A stretch of 64,000 nucleotides of DNA from Candidatus Eiseniibacteriota bacterium (GTDB lineage Bacteria; Eisenbacteria; RBG-16-71-46): assembly GCA_016710095.1 (NCBI GenBank), contig JADJLL010000003.1, positions 62,001-126,000 on the forward strand, written 5' to 3'. Shown one piece after another: positions 42,523 to 52,308 of this stretch. The translations under genes and the position numbers were made by a program. Position 1 is the first letter of the stretch. Each line of letters begins with the position of its first letter. The notes below the pieces were generated by a model, which ran no database searches, was not told the DNA's origin, and saw only the letters and a program-made list of their open reading frames with translations.

Positions 42523-43167
42523 TCAGCCCTCCGTTCCGGCGCGCCGCGCGAGCAGCATCGCGTAGCCGGGGTTGCCCGTGCGCGGCTCGCGGCCCTGCTC
42601 GACCAGTTCGAGGCCGGCGTCTGCGAACCACGCGCGGTAGTGCTCCGCCGCGCCGTGGCTGTAGTACATGCTCGCGCCGCGCACGCCGCGCCAGTCGGTC
42701 TCGACGCCGGTCCACGGCTCCTGCCCCACCGTGGCGATCAGCCAGCCGCCGGGAACGAGCCACGTCGCCATGCGCGCGAGGAACGCGGCGTGTTCGTCGA
42801 CCGGCAGGTTGATGATCGAGTAGAACGCCGCGATGCCGTCGAACGCGCCCGGCGCGTAGTCCAGGCTCACCATGTCCGCGCACTCGAAGCGCGCGGCGGG
42901 TACGAGCGCACGCGCGCGCTCGACCTGTACCGGCGAAAGATCCACGCCCGTCACGTCGAAGCGCTTCGCGAGTTCGAGCGCGACCGGCAGGCCGTTGCCA
43001 CAGCCGAGGTCGAGCACGCGAGCGCCGTCGGCGAGCCGGCGCACGAACCGTCCGAGCCAGTACTCGTAACGCGAACCCTCGAGCGCGAACGTGTCGCCGC
43101 GATAGGCGTGCGACGCGAGCTCGTAGCCGCGCCGCACGATGTCGCGCGGGTCACCGGTGGCGTTCAC
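42523..43167 (-). CDS. Class I SAM-dependent methyltransferase
   Basis: A 214-residue enzyme starting at GTG 43167 (VNATGDPRDIVRRGYELAS). SAM-binding motif I is VLDLGCGNGLPVALELA (about residue 50), the acidic residue follows in VTGVDLSP, motif II region MVSLDYAPGAFDGIAAFYSI and post-motif LVPGGWLIATVG. It resembles small-molecule methyltransferases of the UbiE/type 11 group. It lies between the MoxR-type ATPase (7-bp gap) and the VWA gene (4-bp gap), so it is part of that operon, which is unusual for this gene pair. Substrate unknown. Confidence 0.88.
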   Translation of the reverse strand: MNATGDPRDIVRRGYELASHAYRGDTFALEGSRYEYWLGRFVRRLADGARVLDLGCGNGLPVALELAKRFDVTGVDLSPVQVERARALVPAARFECADMVSLDYAPGAFDGIAAFYSIINLPVDEHAAFLARMATWLVPGGWLIATVGQEPWTGVETDWRGVRGASMYYSHGAAEHYRAWFADAGLELVEQGREPRTGNPGYAMLLARRAGTEG

Positions 43168-43174
43168 GCGCGCC

Positions 43175-44677
43175 TCAGTCGTCGCCCAGCCCGGACAGCA
43201 TGGACTTGAGCATGTCCTTGTACTCGGTGACGGCCGCGTCGGTGCGATCGCGCGAGAGCATCGAGTTCTGGTGCATGCCTTCGAGCACCAGCTCCATCGC
43301 CACGGCGTGCTCGCCGCGATCGCGCGGCTCGAGGTACTTGCTCGCGAGCTCGGCGAGTCCGCTGACGCGCGAAAGCTCGCCCTCGAACGCGACCGCCGGC
43401 ATGTCGTCGCCGATGCGCAGGTGCTGCCCGCCCGCGAACCACTCGAGGATCGGGCGGTACTCGCTCGCCGCCTGCGGCTCGGCGTCGGGCTGCGGCGTGC
43501 CGCGACGGCGGCCGCGCGCCTTGAACGCGTCGGGGAAGCGCTGCTGGAACACGGCCTTCACGCCGCGCCCGAGAAGCGCCTTCGCCACCGCGAGCGCGCC
43601 CTCCTGCTCGCCTTCGAGCACGAGTTCGACCTTGCCGCTCACCGCGCTGACCGCGTTCTGCAGGTCGCACACGCGCGTCACCACGGTCTTCTCGCCCGTG
43701 CGCAACGCGCGGCGCTCGGCGTTGCTCACCAGGTTCTCGATCAGCGCGATCGGCAGACGCGCCGACACGCCGGAGTTCTGGTCCACGTACTCGCTCTTGC
43801 GCGCCTGGATCGCGACTTCCTCGACCAGCTCGCGCATGAACGGCGGCAGCACGACTTCGACACCGGAGTCGCGCTGCGCCCACGCTTCCTGCGACGTGAT
43901 CGCCATACCCTGATCGCGCGTGAGCGGGTAGTGCGTGATGATCTGCGAATTGATGCGGTCACGGAGCGGCGTGATGATGTTGCCGCGGTTCGTGTAGTCC
44001 TCCGGATTCGCCGAGAACACGACGGCCACGTCGAGCGGAATGCGCACGGGGAATCCGCGGATCTGGAAGTCCTTCTCTTCGAGAATGTTCAGCAGGCCGA
44101 CCTGGATGCGCGGCTGGAGGTCCGGCAGCTCGTTGATCGCGAAGATGCCGCGGTTCGTGCGCGGCAGGATGCCGTAGTGGATGACGCGTTCGTCGGAGTA
44201 GTCGAGCCGAAGCGTCGCCGCCTTGATCGGGTCGATGTCGCCGATGAGGTCCGCGATCGTCACGTCCGGCGTCGCGAGCTTCTCCTGGTAGCGCGCGTCG
44301 CGATGCAGCCAGCGGATCGGCGTCGCGTCGCCGTGCACCTCGACCGCCTGCCGCGCGTGATGCGTGAGCGGCTCGTACGGATCGCTGTTCAGCGGACAGC
44401 CGTCGATCGCCGGCACCCACTCGTCGAGGAACTGCGCGAGCGAACGCAGGATTCGCGTCTTCGCCTGACCGCGCAGGCCGAGCAGGATGAAGTCGTGCTT
44501 CGACAGCAGCGCGTTCACGATCTGCGGCTCGACCGTGTTCTCGTATCCGACGATGCCGGGGAACAGCGGCTCGCCGGAACGCAGGCGCGCGATGGCGTTG
44601 GCGCGCAGCTCGTCCTTGACGGAGCGCGAGCGCCAGCCGGCGGCCTTCAGTTCACCGAGCGTGCGGGGACGGGACAT
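43175..44677 (-). CDS. MoxR/magnesium-chelatase-type AAA+ ATPase
   Basis: A 500-residue AAA+ protein of the ChlI/MoxR branch. N-terminal GIVGYENTVEPQIVNALLSKHDFILLG leads to a variant Walker A GLRGQAKTR; Walker B and sensor are seen in GIFAINELPDLQPRIQVGLLNILEE and VVFSANPEDYTNRG, then ITPLRDRINSQI with the arginine finger. The insertion around EVHGDATPIRWLHRD is longer than in MoxR. Walker B reads INELPD where DE is usual (NE), so ATP hydrolysis may be slow or altered. It is the first gene of a minus-strand operon with a methyltransferase and VWA protein. GGAG lies nine bases before ATG 44677. Confidence 0.88.
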   Translation of the reverse strand: MSRPRTLGELKAAGWRSRSVKDELRANAIARLRSGEPLFPGIVGYENTVEPQIVNALLSKHDFILLGLRGQAKTRILRSLAQFLDEWVPAIDGCPLNSDPYEPLTHHARQAVEVHGDATPIRWLHRDARYQEKLATPDVTIADLIGDIDPIKAATLRLDYSDERVIHYGILPRTNRGIFAINELPDLQPRIQVGLLNILEEKDFQIRGFPVRIPLDVAVVFSANPEDYTNRGNIITPLRDRINSQIITHYPLTRDQGMAITSQEAWAQRDSGVEVVLPPFMRELVEEVAIQARKSEYVDQNSGVSARLPIALIENLVSNAERRALRTGEKTVVTRVCDLQNAVSAVSGKVELVLEGEQEGALAVAKALLGRGVKAVFQQRFPDAFKARGRRRGTPQPDAEPQAASEYRPILEWFAGGQHLRIGDDMPAVAFEGELSRVSGLAELASKYLEPRDRGEHAVAMELVLEGMHQNSMLSRDRTDAAVTEYKDMLKSMLSGLGDD

Positions 44678-44764
44678 GACGAGGGTTCTCCGAGGCGAGG
44701 GCCGGACCGGAAGCGCGGGGCGGCCGAAGCGTACCGGCCACGAGGGCGCGCACGGTAGACGAGA

Positions 44765-44802
44765 AAGGGCGATCCCGCATGGAGAGATGCGGGACCGCCC
44801 TT
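44765..44802. terminator. Hairpin near the 3' end of the multihaem cytochrome gene and 5' of the ATPase operon
   Basis: AAGGGCG and TCCCGCAT pair with ATGCGGGA and CGCCCTT around loop GGAGAG with one internal mismatch. On the minus strand it lies downstream of the ATPase start region only as leader, so its main role would be ending transcripts from the plus side or attenuating the ATPase-cytochrome junction; orientation of use is unclear. Confidence 0.4.
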
Positions 44803-44824
44803 CGGAGTTGCGCGCTGATTTCGG

Positions 44825-47800
44825 CTAGACGCGGGCGTGACAGTTGATGCAGGACGTCGCGGTGTAGGTGTAACCCGAGGTCCCGCGGTGGTGGCCGTCC
44901 ACTTCCGACTTGTTGCTGTGCTCGTGGCAGGCGATGCAGGTGAACGAACTGTAGGTCGCCGTGCTCGTGTGGCAGGACGTGCAGTCGCTCGACCAGCGGC
45001 CGTTGTGCTTGCCGGAGTAGATCCGGAAGTACGACGCGTCGTGGGCCGTGTACTTGCCGCCCGTCCACGCCGTGGTGGTGTGGCAGGTCGAGCACTGGGA
45101 GGCGTTGAACCCGGCGCCGGCGTGGCTCGGCGTGGTCGAGTTCCACTCCGGCGTGTGGCACGACAGGCAGGCCGTCGGCTTGCCGTCGTACACGCCGTCC
45201 GAGTGACAGCTGTTGCACGTCGCCGCCACGTGCGCGCCGGTCAGCGGGAAGCTCGTGGTGGCGTGGTTGAACGTCGCGCCGGCCCACGCCGTCGTCGTGT
45301 GGCAGGTGCCGCACGCGGACGTCGGGAACGACGCGGTGGTGTGCGTGGGCACGGCCGCCGTGTAGTCGCTCTGGTGGCACGAGTAGCAGGCCGTGGACTT
45401 GCCGTCGTACACGCCGTCACCGTGGCACGAGTTGCAGCTCACGGCCTGGTGCGCGCCGGTGAGCGGGAAGCTCGTGTTCGTGGTGTGGTTGAACGTCGCA
45501 CCGGCCCACGTCGTCGTGCCGTGGCACGTCGCGCAGGATGCCGCCGCGAAGCCCGACGTCACGTGGTTCGGCGTCGCCGGGTTGTAGTCGGCCGTGTGGC
45601 ACGAGTAGCAGTCCATCGCGTGGTTGTTGAACACGCCGTTGGAATGGCAGCTCATGCAGGTCGTGCTCGTGTGCGCGCCCGTGAGCGGGAAGCTCGTGAG
45701 CGAGTGGTTGTACGTCGCGCCCGTCCACGCCGTCGTCGTGTGACACGTCGCGCACGCGCCGGTCGTGAAGCCCGCCGCCGTGTGGTTGAGCGTGGCGCCC
45801 GAGTAGTCGCTCTGATGGCAGGCGTAGCAGGCCGTCGGCTTGCCGTCGAAGACGTTGTCCGAGTGGCACGAGTTGCAGGTCACGGTCTGGTGCGCGCCCG
45901 TGAGCGGGAAGCTCGTGTTCGTGCTGTGGTTGAACGTGGCGCCGGACCACGTGGTCGTGCCGTGGCAGTTCGCGCACGTGCTCGCCGGGAAGCCCGACGT
46001 CGCGTGGTTGGGCGTCGCCGCGTTGTAGTCCGCCATGTGGCACGAGGCGCAGTCCATGGCGTGGTTGTTGAAGATGTTGTTCGAGTGACAGCTGTTGCAC
46101 GTCGCGCTCGTGTGCGCACCGGTCAGCGGGAAGCTCGTCAGCGAGTGGTTGTACGCCGCGCCATCCCACGCCGTCGTGTTGTGGCACGTCGCGCACGCGC
46201 CGGACGCGAAGCCCGCCGCCGTGTGGTTCAGCGTGGATCCGGTGTAGTCGCTCTGGTGGCACGCGTAGCAGGCCGTCGGCTTGCCGTCGTACACGTTGTC
46301 CGAGTGACACGAGTTGCACGTGACGGACTGGTGCGCGCCGGTGAGCGGGAAGCTCGTGTTCGTCGTGTGATTGAACGTCGCGCCGGACCAGGTCGTCGTG
46401 CCGTGGCAGTTCGCGCACGTGCTCGCCGGGAAGCCCGACGTCGTGTGGTTCGGCGTCGCGCCGTTGTAGTCCGTCATGTGGCACGAGGCGCAGTCGGTCG
46501 GCTTGCCGTTGTACACGCCGTCCGAGTGACAGCTGGTGCACGCCGCCGCCTGATGCGCGCCGGTGAGCGGGAAGCTCGTGTTCGTGTTGTGGTTGAACAC
46601 CGCGCCGGAGAACCTCGTCGTGCTGTGGCAGCTCGCGCACGACGCGGTCGAGAAGCCGGCCGCCGGATGGTTCGGCGTCGCGCCGTTGTAGTCCGCGGCG
46701 TGGCACGAGTAGCAGTTCGTCGGCTTGTTGTTGAAGACGTTGTCCGAGTGGCAGCCGTTGCACGTCGTCGCGATGTGCGCGCCCGTGAGCGGGAAGCTCG
46801 TGCCGCTCGTGTGATTGAACGTCGCGCCGGTCCACCGGGTCGTGTTGTGGCACGTCGTGCACGCGCTCGACTGGAAGCCGGCGGCCGCGTGGTTCACGGC
46901 GGCGCCCGAATAGTCGGTCTGGTGGCACGAGTAGCAGTTGGTCGGCTTGCCGTCGAAGATGCCGTCCGAGTGACACGAGTTGCAGCTCACCGCCTGATGC
47001 GCGCCGGTGAGCGCGAAGCTCGTGTTCGCGTGATTGAACGTGGCGCCCGCGAACGTGACGGTGTTGTGGCACGTCACGCAGAGGCTCGCCGGGAAGCCCG
47101 ACGCGGCGTGGTTCGGCGTGGCGTTGGTGTAGTCGAGCGAGTGACACGTCTCGCACTGCGCCGGCTTGCCGTTGAAGACGTTGTCCGAGTGGCAGGAGTT
47201 GCAGGTCGTGCTCTGGTGCGCGCCGGTCAGCGCGAACGTCGTCGTGCCGTGATCGAAGCGGCCGCCCGTCCAGGTCACGGTCGTGTGGCAGGTCGCGCAC
47301 TGGGCGGACGGAGAAGCCCGCGACGGAGTGCGAAGGCGTCGCCGACGTGTACTGCAGTTCGTGGCACGCGGCGCAGTCCGTGGGCTTGTTGTGATAGACG
47401 CCGTCGGCGTGGCAGCTCAGGCACGCCGTGGCCGCGTGCGCGCCGGTCAGCGCGAAGCGCGTGGCGCCGTGGTCGAACGTGCCGCCCGAGAACGTGGTCG
47501 TGTTGTGGCAGGTCACGCACTGGCTCGCCGGGAAGCCGGCGGCCGCGTGGTCGGGCGTCGCCGACTGGTACTGCGCCGTGTGGCAGGACGAGCACGCCGG
47601 ATCCGCGGCCGTGAAGTTGCCGCCCGCATGGCACGAGGCGCATTCCTGCGCCACGTGCGAGCCGGTGAGCGGGAACGCCGTGCGCGAGTGGTCGAACGTG
47701 GCGGTCGTCCACACCTGGGCGGTGTGGCAGCCGCGGCAGTCCATCGGGAAGCCCTGCGCCGCGTGGTCGGGGTTGCGCGTCGCGCGATAGTCCTTCTCGT

Positions 47801-48332
47801 GACAGGAGCGGCACTCGATCGACGTGCCGACGAACTGCATCTGTCCCTGGGCGGCCGGCTTGTGGCAGCTCTCGCACTCGACGACCGCGTGCGCGCCGTT
47901 GAGCGGGAACTTGGTCATCTCGTGCGCGCGGATCATCGGCGCGCGGTCGGTGAAGCTGCGGGCGCCGTGGCAGCGGGCGCACTCCGTGCCCATCTCACCG
48001 CGGTGCGGATCGGTGTGGCACGAGGCGCACACGGTCTGCGCGCGCGTGAAGTCGAGCGACTGATGGCACGACGTGCACGAGGCCGACGCGTGCGCGGCCT
48101 CGAGCGGGAAGCCGTAGCGGGCGTGATCGAAACGCGCGCTCAGGCGCAGCGTGCGCCAGTCCGCCGACGAATGGCAGAGCTCGCACTCCTGCTTGAACGA
48201 ACCGTGCGGGTTCTCGACACCCTGCCCGCTCGCCGCCTGCAGCGGCTCACCGCGCAGCGCCGCCAGCACCAGTGCGAGCGCCACGGCCACGGGCCCGGCC
48301 CACGAAAGCAGTCTCGGCCACACGTGCTTCAC
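44825..48332 (-). CDS. Giant multihaem cytochrome c with about 46 CXXCH motifs (frame break at 47305-47312)
   Basis: About 1168 residues if the frame is restored. GTG 48332 (VKHVWPRLLSWAGPVAVALALVLAA, signal peptide) has GGAGG six bases upstream. The first frame carries 12 CXXCH motifs, one more falls at the break (QCATCH) and the second frame has 33. From residue about 250 the protein is built of about 79-residue three-haem units with recurring FPLTGAH, CNSCHSD, GKPTACYSCH, YNGATPNH and TCANCHGTTTW elements; the conserved histidines in TGAH, TPNH and FNH are likely distal haem ligands. The break is a tandem CGGACGGA (plus strand); removing one copy restores GFSAQCATCH. It is probably a periplasmic or extracellular electron conduit. 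Confidence 0.88.
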
Positions 48333-48372
48333 TTCGAACCTCCGTCCCACTGGCGCCCCAACGCGCTCGGGC

Positions 48373-48378
48373 TATAGT
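48373..48378 (+). promoter_or_regulatory. Candidate -10 box (TATAGT), near-leaderless arrangement
   Basis: TATAGT ends 10 bases before ATG 48389 with no ribosome site between, divergent from the cytochrome gene. Confidence 0.45.
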
Positions 48379-48388
48379 GCGGGCCGTC

Positions 48389-49540
48389 ATGGCCCACGAT
48401 CTCCGGCTTCTCGACGAATGCCGCGCGCTGGTTCGCGCGGTCACACCCTTCGCCACGATCGAATCGCTGCACGGCTCGCATGCCTGGCGCGAACTCGGTC
48501 CGCGCCTCGATGCGCTCCTGCACAACGTCCGGCGATACGGGGTTATCGGCCAGCCCGACGACCCTCGCCACCCCGAAACCGTGCGGGTCGTTCAGTGGAA
48601 CATCGAGCACGGCAACTGGTACGAGCAGGTCGAGCACGCCTTCCGGACCCGCGCCGAACTGGCCGCCCCGGACGTCATCACGCTCGACGAGGTCGATCTG
48701 GGCTGCGCCCAGGCCGGAAACCGCGACGTGACCGGGGATCTCGCCCGCGCGCTGAACCTGCATGCCGCCTGGGCTCCGCTGTTCCTCGAGACGACGGTCG
48801 GCCGGGACGACGATCCCGTCACCGCGGCCGGACGCGAGAACGAAGAGGGCCTCTTCGGCATCGCGGTGCTGTCGCGCTGGCCGATCGGCGAGGTGCGCAT
48901 CCTCGACCTGCCGAGCCCGCAGAAGCTGCAGTTCGACCTCGAGCGCATGGTCGGCCGTCACTGCGCCCTGGTCGCGGAAATCCTCCGCCCCGGCGCGCCG
49001 TTCGTCGCCGTCGCCGCGCACCTCGAGGTGCACCGCACGCGCGAACATCGCGCGGCGCAGGTCCGCGTGATCGCGGACGCGCTCGCGCACGAACGCCGCC
49101 CGGTCGTGCTGGCGGGCGACTTCAACACCCATACCTTCGATCGTGGTCTGTGGCACTCGGCTCTCCATGGTGCTTCTGCATTGATGTTGATGCCGGGTCC
49201 CGCATTGAAAGACCGTCTGCTGCATCCGGACCGGGGTTTCGCGCACGAGCCGCTGTTCGACGTGCTGCGTGAGGCCGGATTCCGTTGGAACGAATACCGG
49301 GACGATCAGCCGTCCCTCCTGCTGCGCGAAGACCGGCTCGAGGAAGCGCAGTCGCTTCCCGGGCCTCTGCGCCATGTCGCAAGACGCGTGCTCGAATGGG
49401 CGATTCATCGTGGAACGCTGCGACTCGACTGGATCTGCGGCCGCGGCTGGAGCTCGGGGCGTGGTCACACCGTGCGGGGCCTGGATGGACCCGGAAAAGC
49501 GAGCGATCACGCGCCGATCGTGGCGGAACTGACGATCTGA
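48389..49540 (+). CDS. Endonuclease/exonuclease/phosphatase (EEP)-fold protein
   Basis: A 383-residue protein. After a helical N-terminal stretch (about 70 residues) the EEP fold begins with VVQWNIEHGNWYEQV (conserved Asn), DVITLDEVDLG (metal-binding Glu position held by D-E), VAVAAHLEVHRT (His), VVLAGDFNTH (D-x-N) and ends with SDHAPIVAEL (the SDH motif with catalytic histidine). Substrates in the superfamily include DNA, phospholipids and inositol phosphates; no signal peptide is seen, so a cytoplasmic nuclease or phosphodiesterase is most likely. It starts almost at the predicted transcription start. Confidence 0.85.
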   Translation: MAHDLRLLDECRALVRAVTPFATIESLHGSHAWRELGPRLDALLHNVRRYGVIGQPDDPRHPETVRVVQWNIEHGNWYEQVEHAFRTRAELAAPDVITLDEVDLGCAQAGNRDVTGDLARALNLHAAWAPLFLETTVGRDDDPVTAAGRENEEGLFGIAVLSRWPIGEVRILDLPSPQKLQFDLERMVGRHCALVAEILRPGAPFVAVAAHLEVHRTREHRAAQVRVIADALAHERRPVVLAGDFNTHTFDRGLWHSALHGASALMLMPGPALKDRLLHPDRGFAHEPLFDVLREAGFRWNEYRDDQPSLLLREDRLEEAQSLPGPLRHVARRVLEWAIHRGTLRLDWICGRGWSSGRGHTVRGLDGPGKASDHAPIVAELTI

Positions 49541-49821
49541 CCGTCCTCCGCCGGGCCCCGCGTGGGATCGGGGCCGCGTGCAGAAGACCATGCGAGCGCC
49601 GCATCATTCAAGGTCCGCGTGCGTGCTTCGGGTGAAAAAAACCTGCGTGTTGAGCGGTGCCTGACGAAGTCACGTCCCACTGCGGGAACTACGGAGATGC
49701 AGGACGCATTTCGGGAACTTGCAGCTTGCGCGGCACGCAGCCTGCCACCCCGCGGGCCGGCGCGGTGCTTCTGATAAAGTGCCGCGCCACGCACGAGCCG
49801 CTCCCGATTCCCGAGGTCGCC
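49541..49821 (+). promoter_or_regulatory. Intergenic region with -10 box (TAAAGT, 49775-49780) for the ABC transporter genes
   Basis: GATAAAGTGCC precedes ATG 49822 by 41 bp. The rest of the 281-bp gap contains an A7 run at about 49635 but no coding frame with recognisable similarity and no strong terminator hairpin that I can see. Confidence 0.4.
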
Positions 49822-50616
49822 ATGTCCGGTTTCGCCATCGAGACGTTCGAACTCACGCGCACGTTCGGCGCGCAGACCGCCGTGGACCACCTGTCGCTGC
49901 AGGTCCCCGAAGGCTCTTTCTACGGCTTCCTCGGCCCCAACGGCGCGGGCAAGTCCACGACGATCAACATGCTCACGGGGCTCCTCTCGCCCACGTCGGG
50001 CAGCGCGCGCATCCTCGGGCTCGACCTCGCGAAGGACGACCTCGAGATCAAGCGCCGCATCGGAGTCGTCCCGGACGGCCTGCACCTGTTCGAGCGCCTG
50101 AGCGGCGAGGACCAGCTGCGCTTCGTCGGTGAAGTGCAGGGGCTCGCGCCCCCGGTCGCCAAGCGGCGCGCCGGCGAACTGCTCGAGGCCATGGACCTCA
50201 CGGCGTCCGCGCGAAAGCTCGTCGCGGGCTACTCGCACGGCATGCGCAAGAAGCTCGCGCTCTCGTGCGCGCTCATTCACGAGCCCAAACTGCTGTTCCT
50301 CGACGAGCCTTTCGAAGGCGTGGACGCGGTCGCGACGAGCGAGATCCGCGAGCTGCTGCAGAAGCTCGTGTCGCAGCGGCACGTCACGGTGTTCCTCACC
50401 TCGCACGTGCTCGAAGTGGTCGAGCGCCTGTGCACGCACGTCGGCATCGTCTCGGGCGGCAAGCTCGTCGCGAACGGCTCGCTCGACGACCTGCGCCGCG
50501 GTGAACACGGCGAGACGAGCACGCTCGAGGAGCTGTTCCTGTCCCGCGTCGGCGGCTCGCGCGGCGACGCCACGGCCGGACTGGGCTGGCTCACGGACGG
50601 AGAAGCGGCCGAGTGA
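49822..50616 (+). CDS. ABC transporter ATP-binding protein (ABC-2 exporter type)
   Basis: A 264-residue ATPase. Walker A GPNGAGKSTT (about residue 40), Q-loop replaced by VVPDGLHLFERLSG, signature YSHGMRKKLALSCALIHEP (SHGM in place of LSGGQ), Walker B LLFLDEPFEGVD and switch histidine TSHVLEVVERL. These features belong to the DrrA/CcmA-like class that drives ABC-2 permeases. ATG 49822 begins the conserved fold; an upstream in-frame ATG adds unrelated residues. The next gene starts within its stop (GTGA). Confidence 0.93.
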   Translation: MSGFAIETFELTRTFGAQTAVDHLSLQVPEGSFYGFLGPNGAGKSTTINMLTGLLSPTSGSARILGLDLAKDDLEIKRRIGVVPDGLHLFERLSGEDQLRFVGEVQGLAPPVAKRRAGELLEAMDLTASARKLVAGYSHGMRKKLALSCALIHEPKLLFLDEPFEGVDAVATSEIRELLQKLVSQRHVTVFLTSHVLEVVERLCTHVGIVSGGKLVANGSLDDLRRGEHGETSTLEELFLSRVGGSRGDATAGLGWLTDGEAAE

Positions 50617-52241
50617 AGACGCTGCGGCTGCTGCTCTGGCTGCGCTGGAAGCTGTTCGTGAACTCGGGCTCGGCCACGAAGCGCTGGGTGTCCGTCGTCG
50701 CGGCGCTGGCGCTCTTCCTCGCGGCCTCGCCGCTGTGGGCGGGCGGCGCGGTGCTCGCGTGGCTCGGCGTGCAGAAGTACGGCGCGCCCGCGGTCACCGT
50801 GACGTTCGCGCTGTGCCAGATCCTGTGGCTCTGGATGGGCGTGGTCTCCGGCGCGCTCGGACGCACGTTCGAGCTCGACAAGTTCCTGCGCTTCCCGATC
50901 CCGCCGCGCTCGGTGTTCGTGATCAACGTCGTGGCGTCGCTGATCGAGCCCGTGTGCCTGATGACCGTGCCCACGCTCGTCGCCGTCGCGCTCGCGGTCG
51001 CCGATCAGCACGGCGCCGCCGCGGGCCTCGTCACGGCGCTCGCCGGGCTGCTGCTCTCGCTGCTCAGCGCCACGGTGCTGCAGGTCGTGCTCGCGCTGCT
51101 CGACGAGCTGTTGCGCCGGGACGCGACGCGCTACGCCGCCGGCATCCTGCTGCCGCTCATGTTCCTCGGCCTCCAGCTGTTCGCGAGGCTCACGGGAGGC
51201 GAGACGATCCGCTTCATGCAGGAGCGGCAGATCGACCCCGGGGTGCTGCTCGAGACCACCGCGCGCGCCTGCATGGCGCTGCCGACGATCGGCGCGCCCG
51301 CGCTGCTCGCGACCGGCGCGCTCGAGGGCGATCCGCTCCACATGGTCGGCGGCCTCCTGTTCTGCCTCGCGCTGCTCGTGCTCGGCGTGCTGCCGGCGGC
51401 CGCGCTCATGCGCCACGTGGTGCGCGCGGGCGAGTCCGCGGGCGGCGGCGCGGCGAAGCGCCCGGCCGGACCCGGCTCGGCGAGCTTCGCGCTCTTCGCT
51501 CCTCCGCTCTCCACGCCGCTCGGCGCGCTGCTCGCACGCGAACTGCGCTACTCGCTCGCGCACCCGCAGCGCGTCGCCAGCCTGGTCTCGCTCCCGCTCA
51601 TGGTGATCATCCTGCGCGCGACGAATCCCACGCAGGCCACGGCCAGCCCCGAGTTCATCGTCACGATGCTGATCTTCACGGTCGGCATGTCGAGCATGAT
51701 GGTGTTCAGCTACGACGGCCCCGGCGTGCGTAGCCTGTTCCTGCTGCCCGTGCGCCCGCGCGACGTCGTGCTGTCCAAGAACCTCGAGTTCCTCACGCGG
51801 ATCGCGGTGGAACTCGTGCTGCTCCTGATCGTGATGGCGTTCGTGATGCCCGGCGCGTGGAAACCCGAGCATGTGCCCGGCGTCGTCGCGGGCCTCGGCG
51901 TGCTGTTCGTCACGCTCACGATCGGCACGTCCATGGGCATTCGTTTCCCGGTACGCGCGCGCCGGCGCGGATCCGGCATGAAGGGCGGCCCCGGCGTGTT
52001 CCAGACGCTCGGCATGTTCGCGCTCACCGCGCTCGCCGCGGGCGTGGCGCTCGGCGGCGTGTGGCTCGCTGGCCGCTACGTGCCCGAGCCCGCGACGCAG
52101 CCCGTGCGCTGGGCGTTCGCGATCGTGGTCGCGCTCGGCGGCGCCGCGATCTGGTGGCGCTCGCTCGACATCCACGCCGTGCTCGTGACCGAGCTCCGCG
52201 AGCGCATCATCGCCGAGGCCGGGCGCTCCGACGTGGAGTAG
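50613..52241 (+). CDS. ABC-2-type transporter permease
   Basis: A 542-residue membrane protein with about 11-12 hydrophobic helices, e.g. VSVVAALALFLAASPLWAGGAVLAWLG and LLSLLSATVLQVVLALLDELL in the N-terminal half, VELVLLLIVMAFVMPG and LGVLFVTLTIGTSMGI in the C-terminal half, separated by a cytoplasmic loop. The length suggests a fused pair of six-helix units. It starts at GTG 50613 overlapping the ATPase stop. The exported substrate is unknown; no membrane-fusion partner or regulator is adjacent. Confidence 0.87.
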   Translation: MKTLRLLLWLRWKLFVNSGSATKRWVSVVAALALFLAASPLWAGGAVLAWLGVQKYGAPAVTVTFALCQILWLWMGVVSGALGRTFELDKFLRFPIPPRSVFVINVVASLIEPVCLMTVPTLVAVALAVADQHGAAAGLVTALAGLLLSLLSATVLQVVLALLDELLRRDATRYAAGILLPLMFLGLQLFARLTGGETIRFMQERQIDPGVLLETTARACMALPTIGAPALLATGALEGDPLHMVGGLLFCLALLVLGVLPAAALMRHVVRAGESAGGGAAKRPAGPGSASFALFAPPLSTPLGALLARELRYSLAHPQRVASLVSLPLMVIILRATNPTQATASPEFIVTMLIFTVGMSSMMVFSYDGPGVRSLFLLPVRPRDVVLSKNLEFLTRIAVELVLLLIVMAFVMPGAWKPEHVPGVVAGLGVLFVTLTIGTSMGIRFPVRARRRGSGMKGGPGVFQTLGMFALTALAAGVALGGVWLAGRYVPEPATQPVRWAFAIVVALGGAAIWWRSLDIHAVLVTELRERIIAEAGRSDVE

Positions 52242-52262
52242 CGCACGCGGCGCGGCAACGGC

Positions 52263-52268
52263 TAGAGT
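52263..52268 (+). promoter_or_regulatory. Candidate -10 box (TAGAGT) for the FAD oxidoreductase
   Basis: TAGAGT in CGGCTAGAGTGCCC lies 40 bp before ATG 52309 and 22 bp past the permease stop. Confidence 0.35.
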
Positions 52269-52308
52269 GCCCGCCCGCCACGCACACCCATCGCATCCGG
52301 AGAACCGC

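Noticed and set aside
45100..47250. Regularly spaced similar segments that could suggest a CRISPR array.
   Set aside because: The period is about 237 bp and in frame; these are coding repeats of the multihaem cytochrome.
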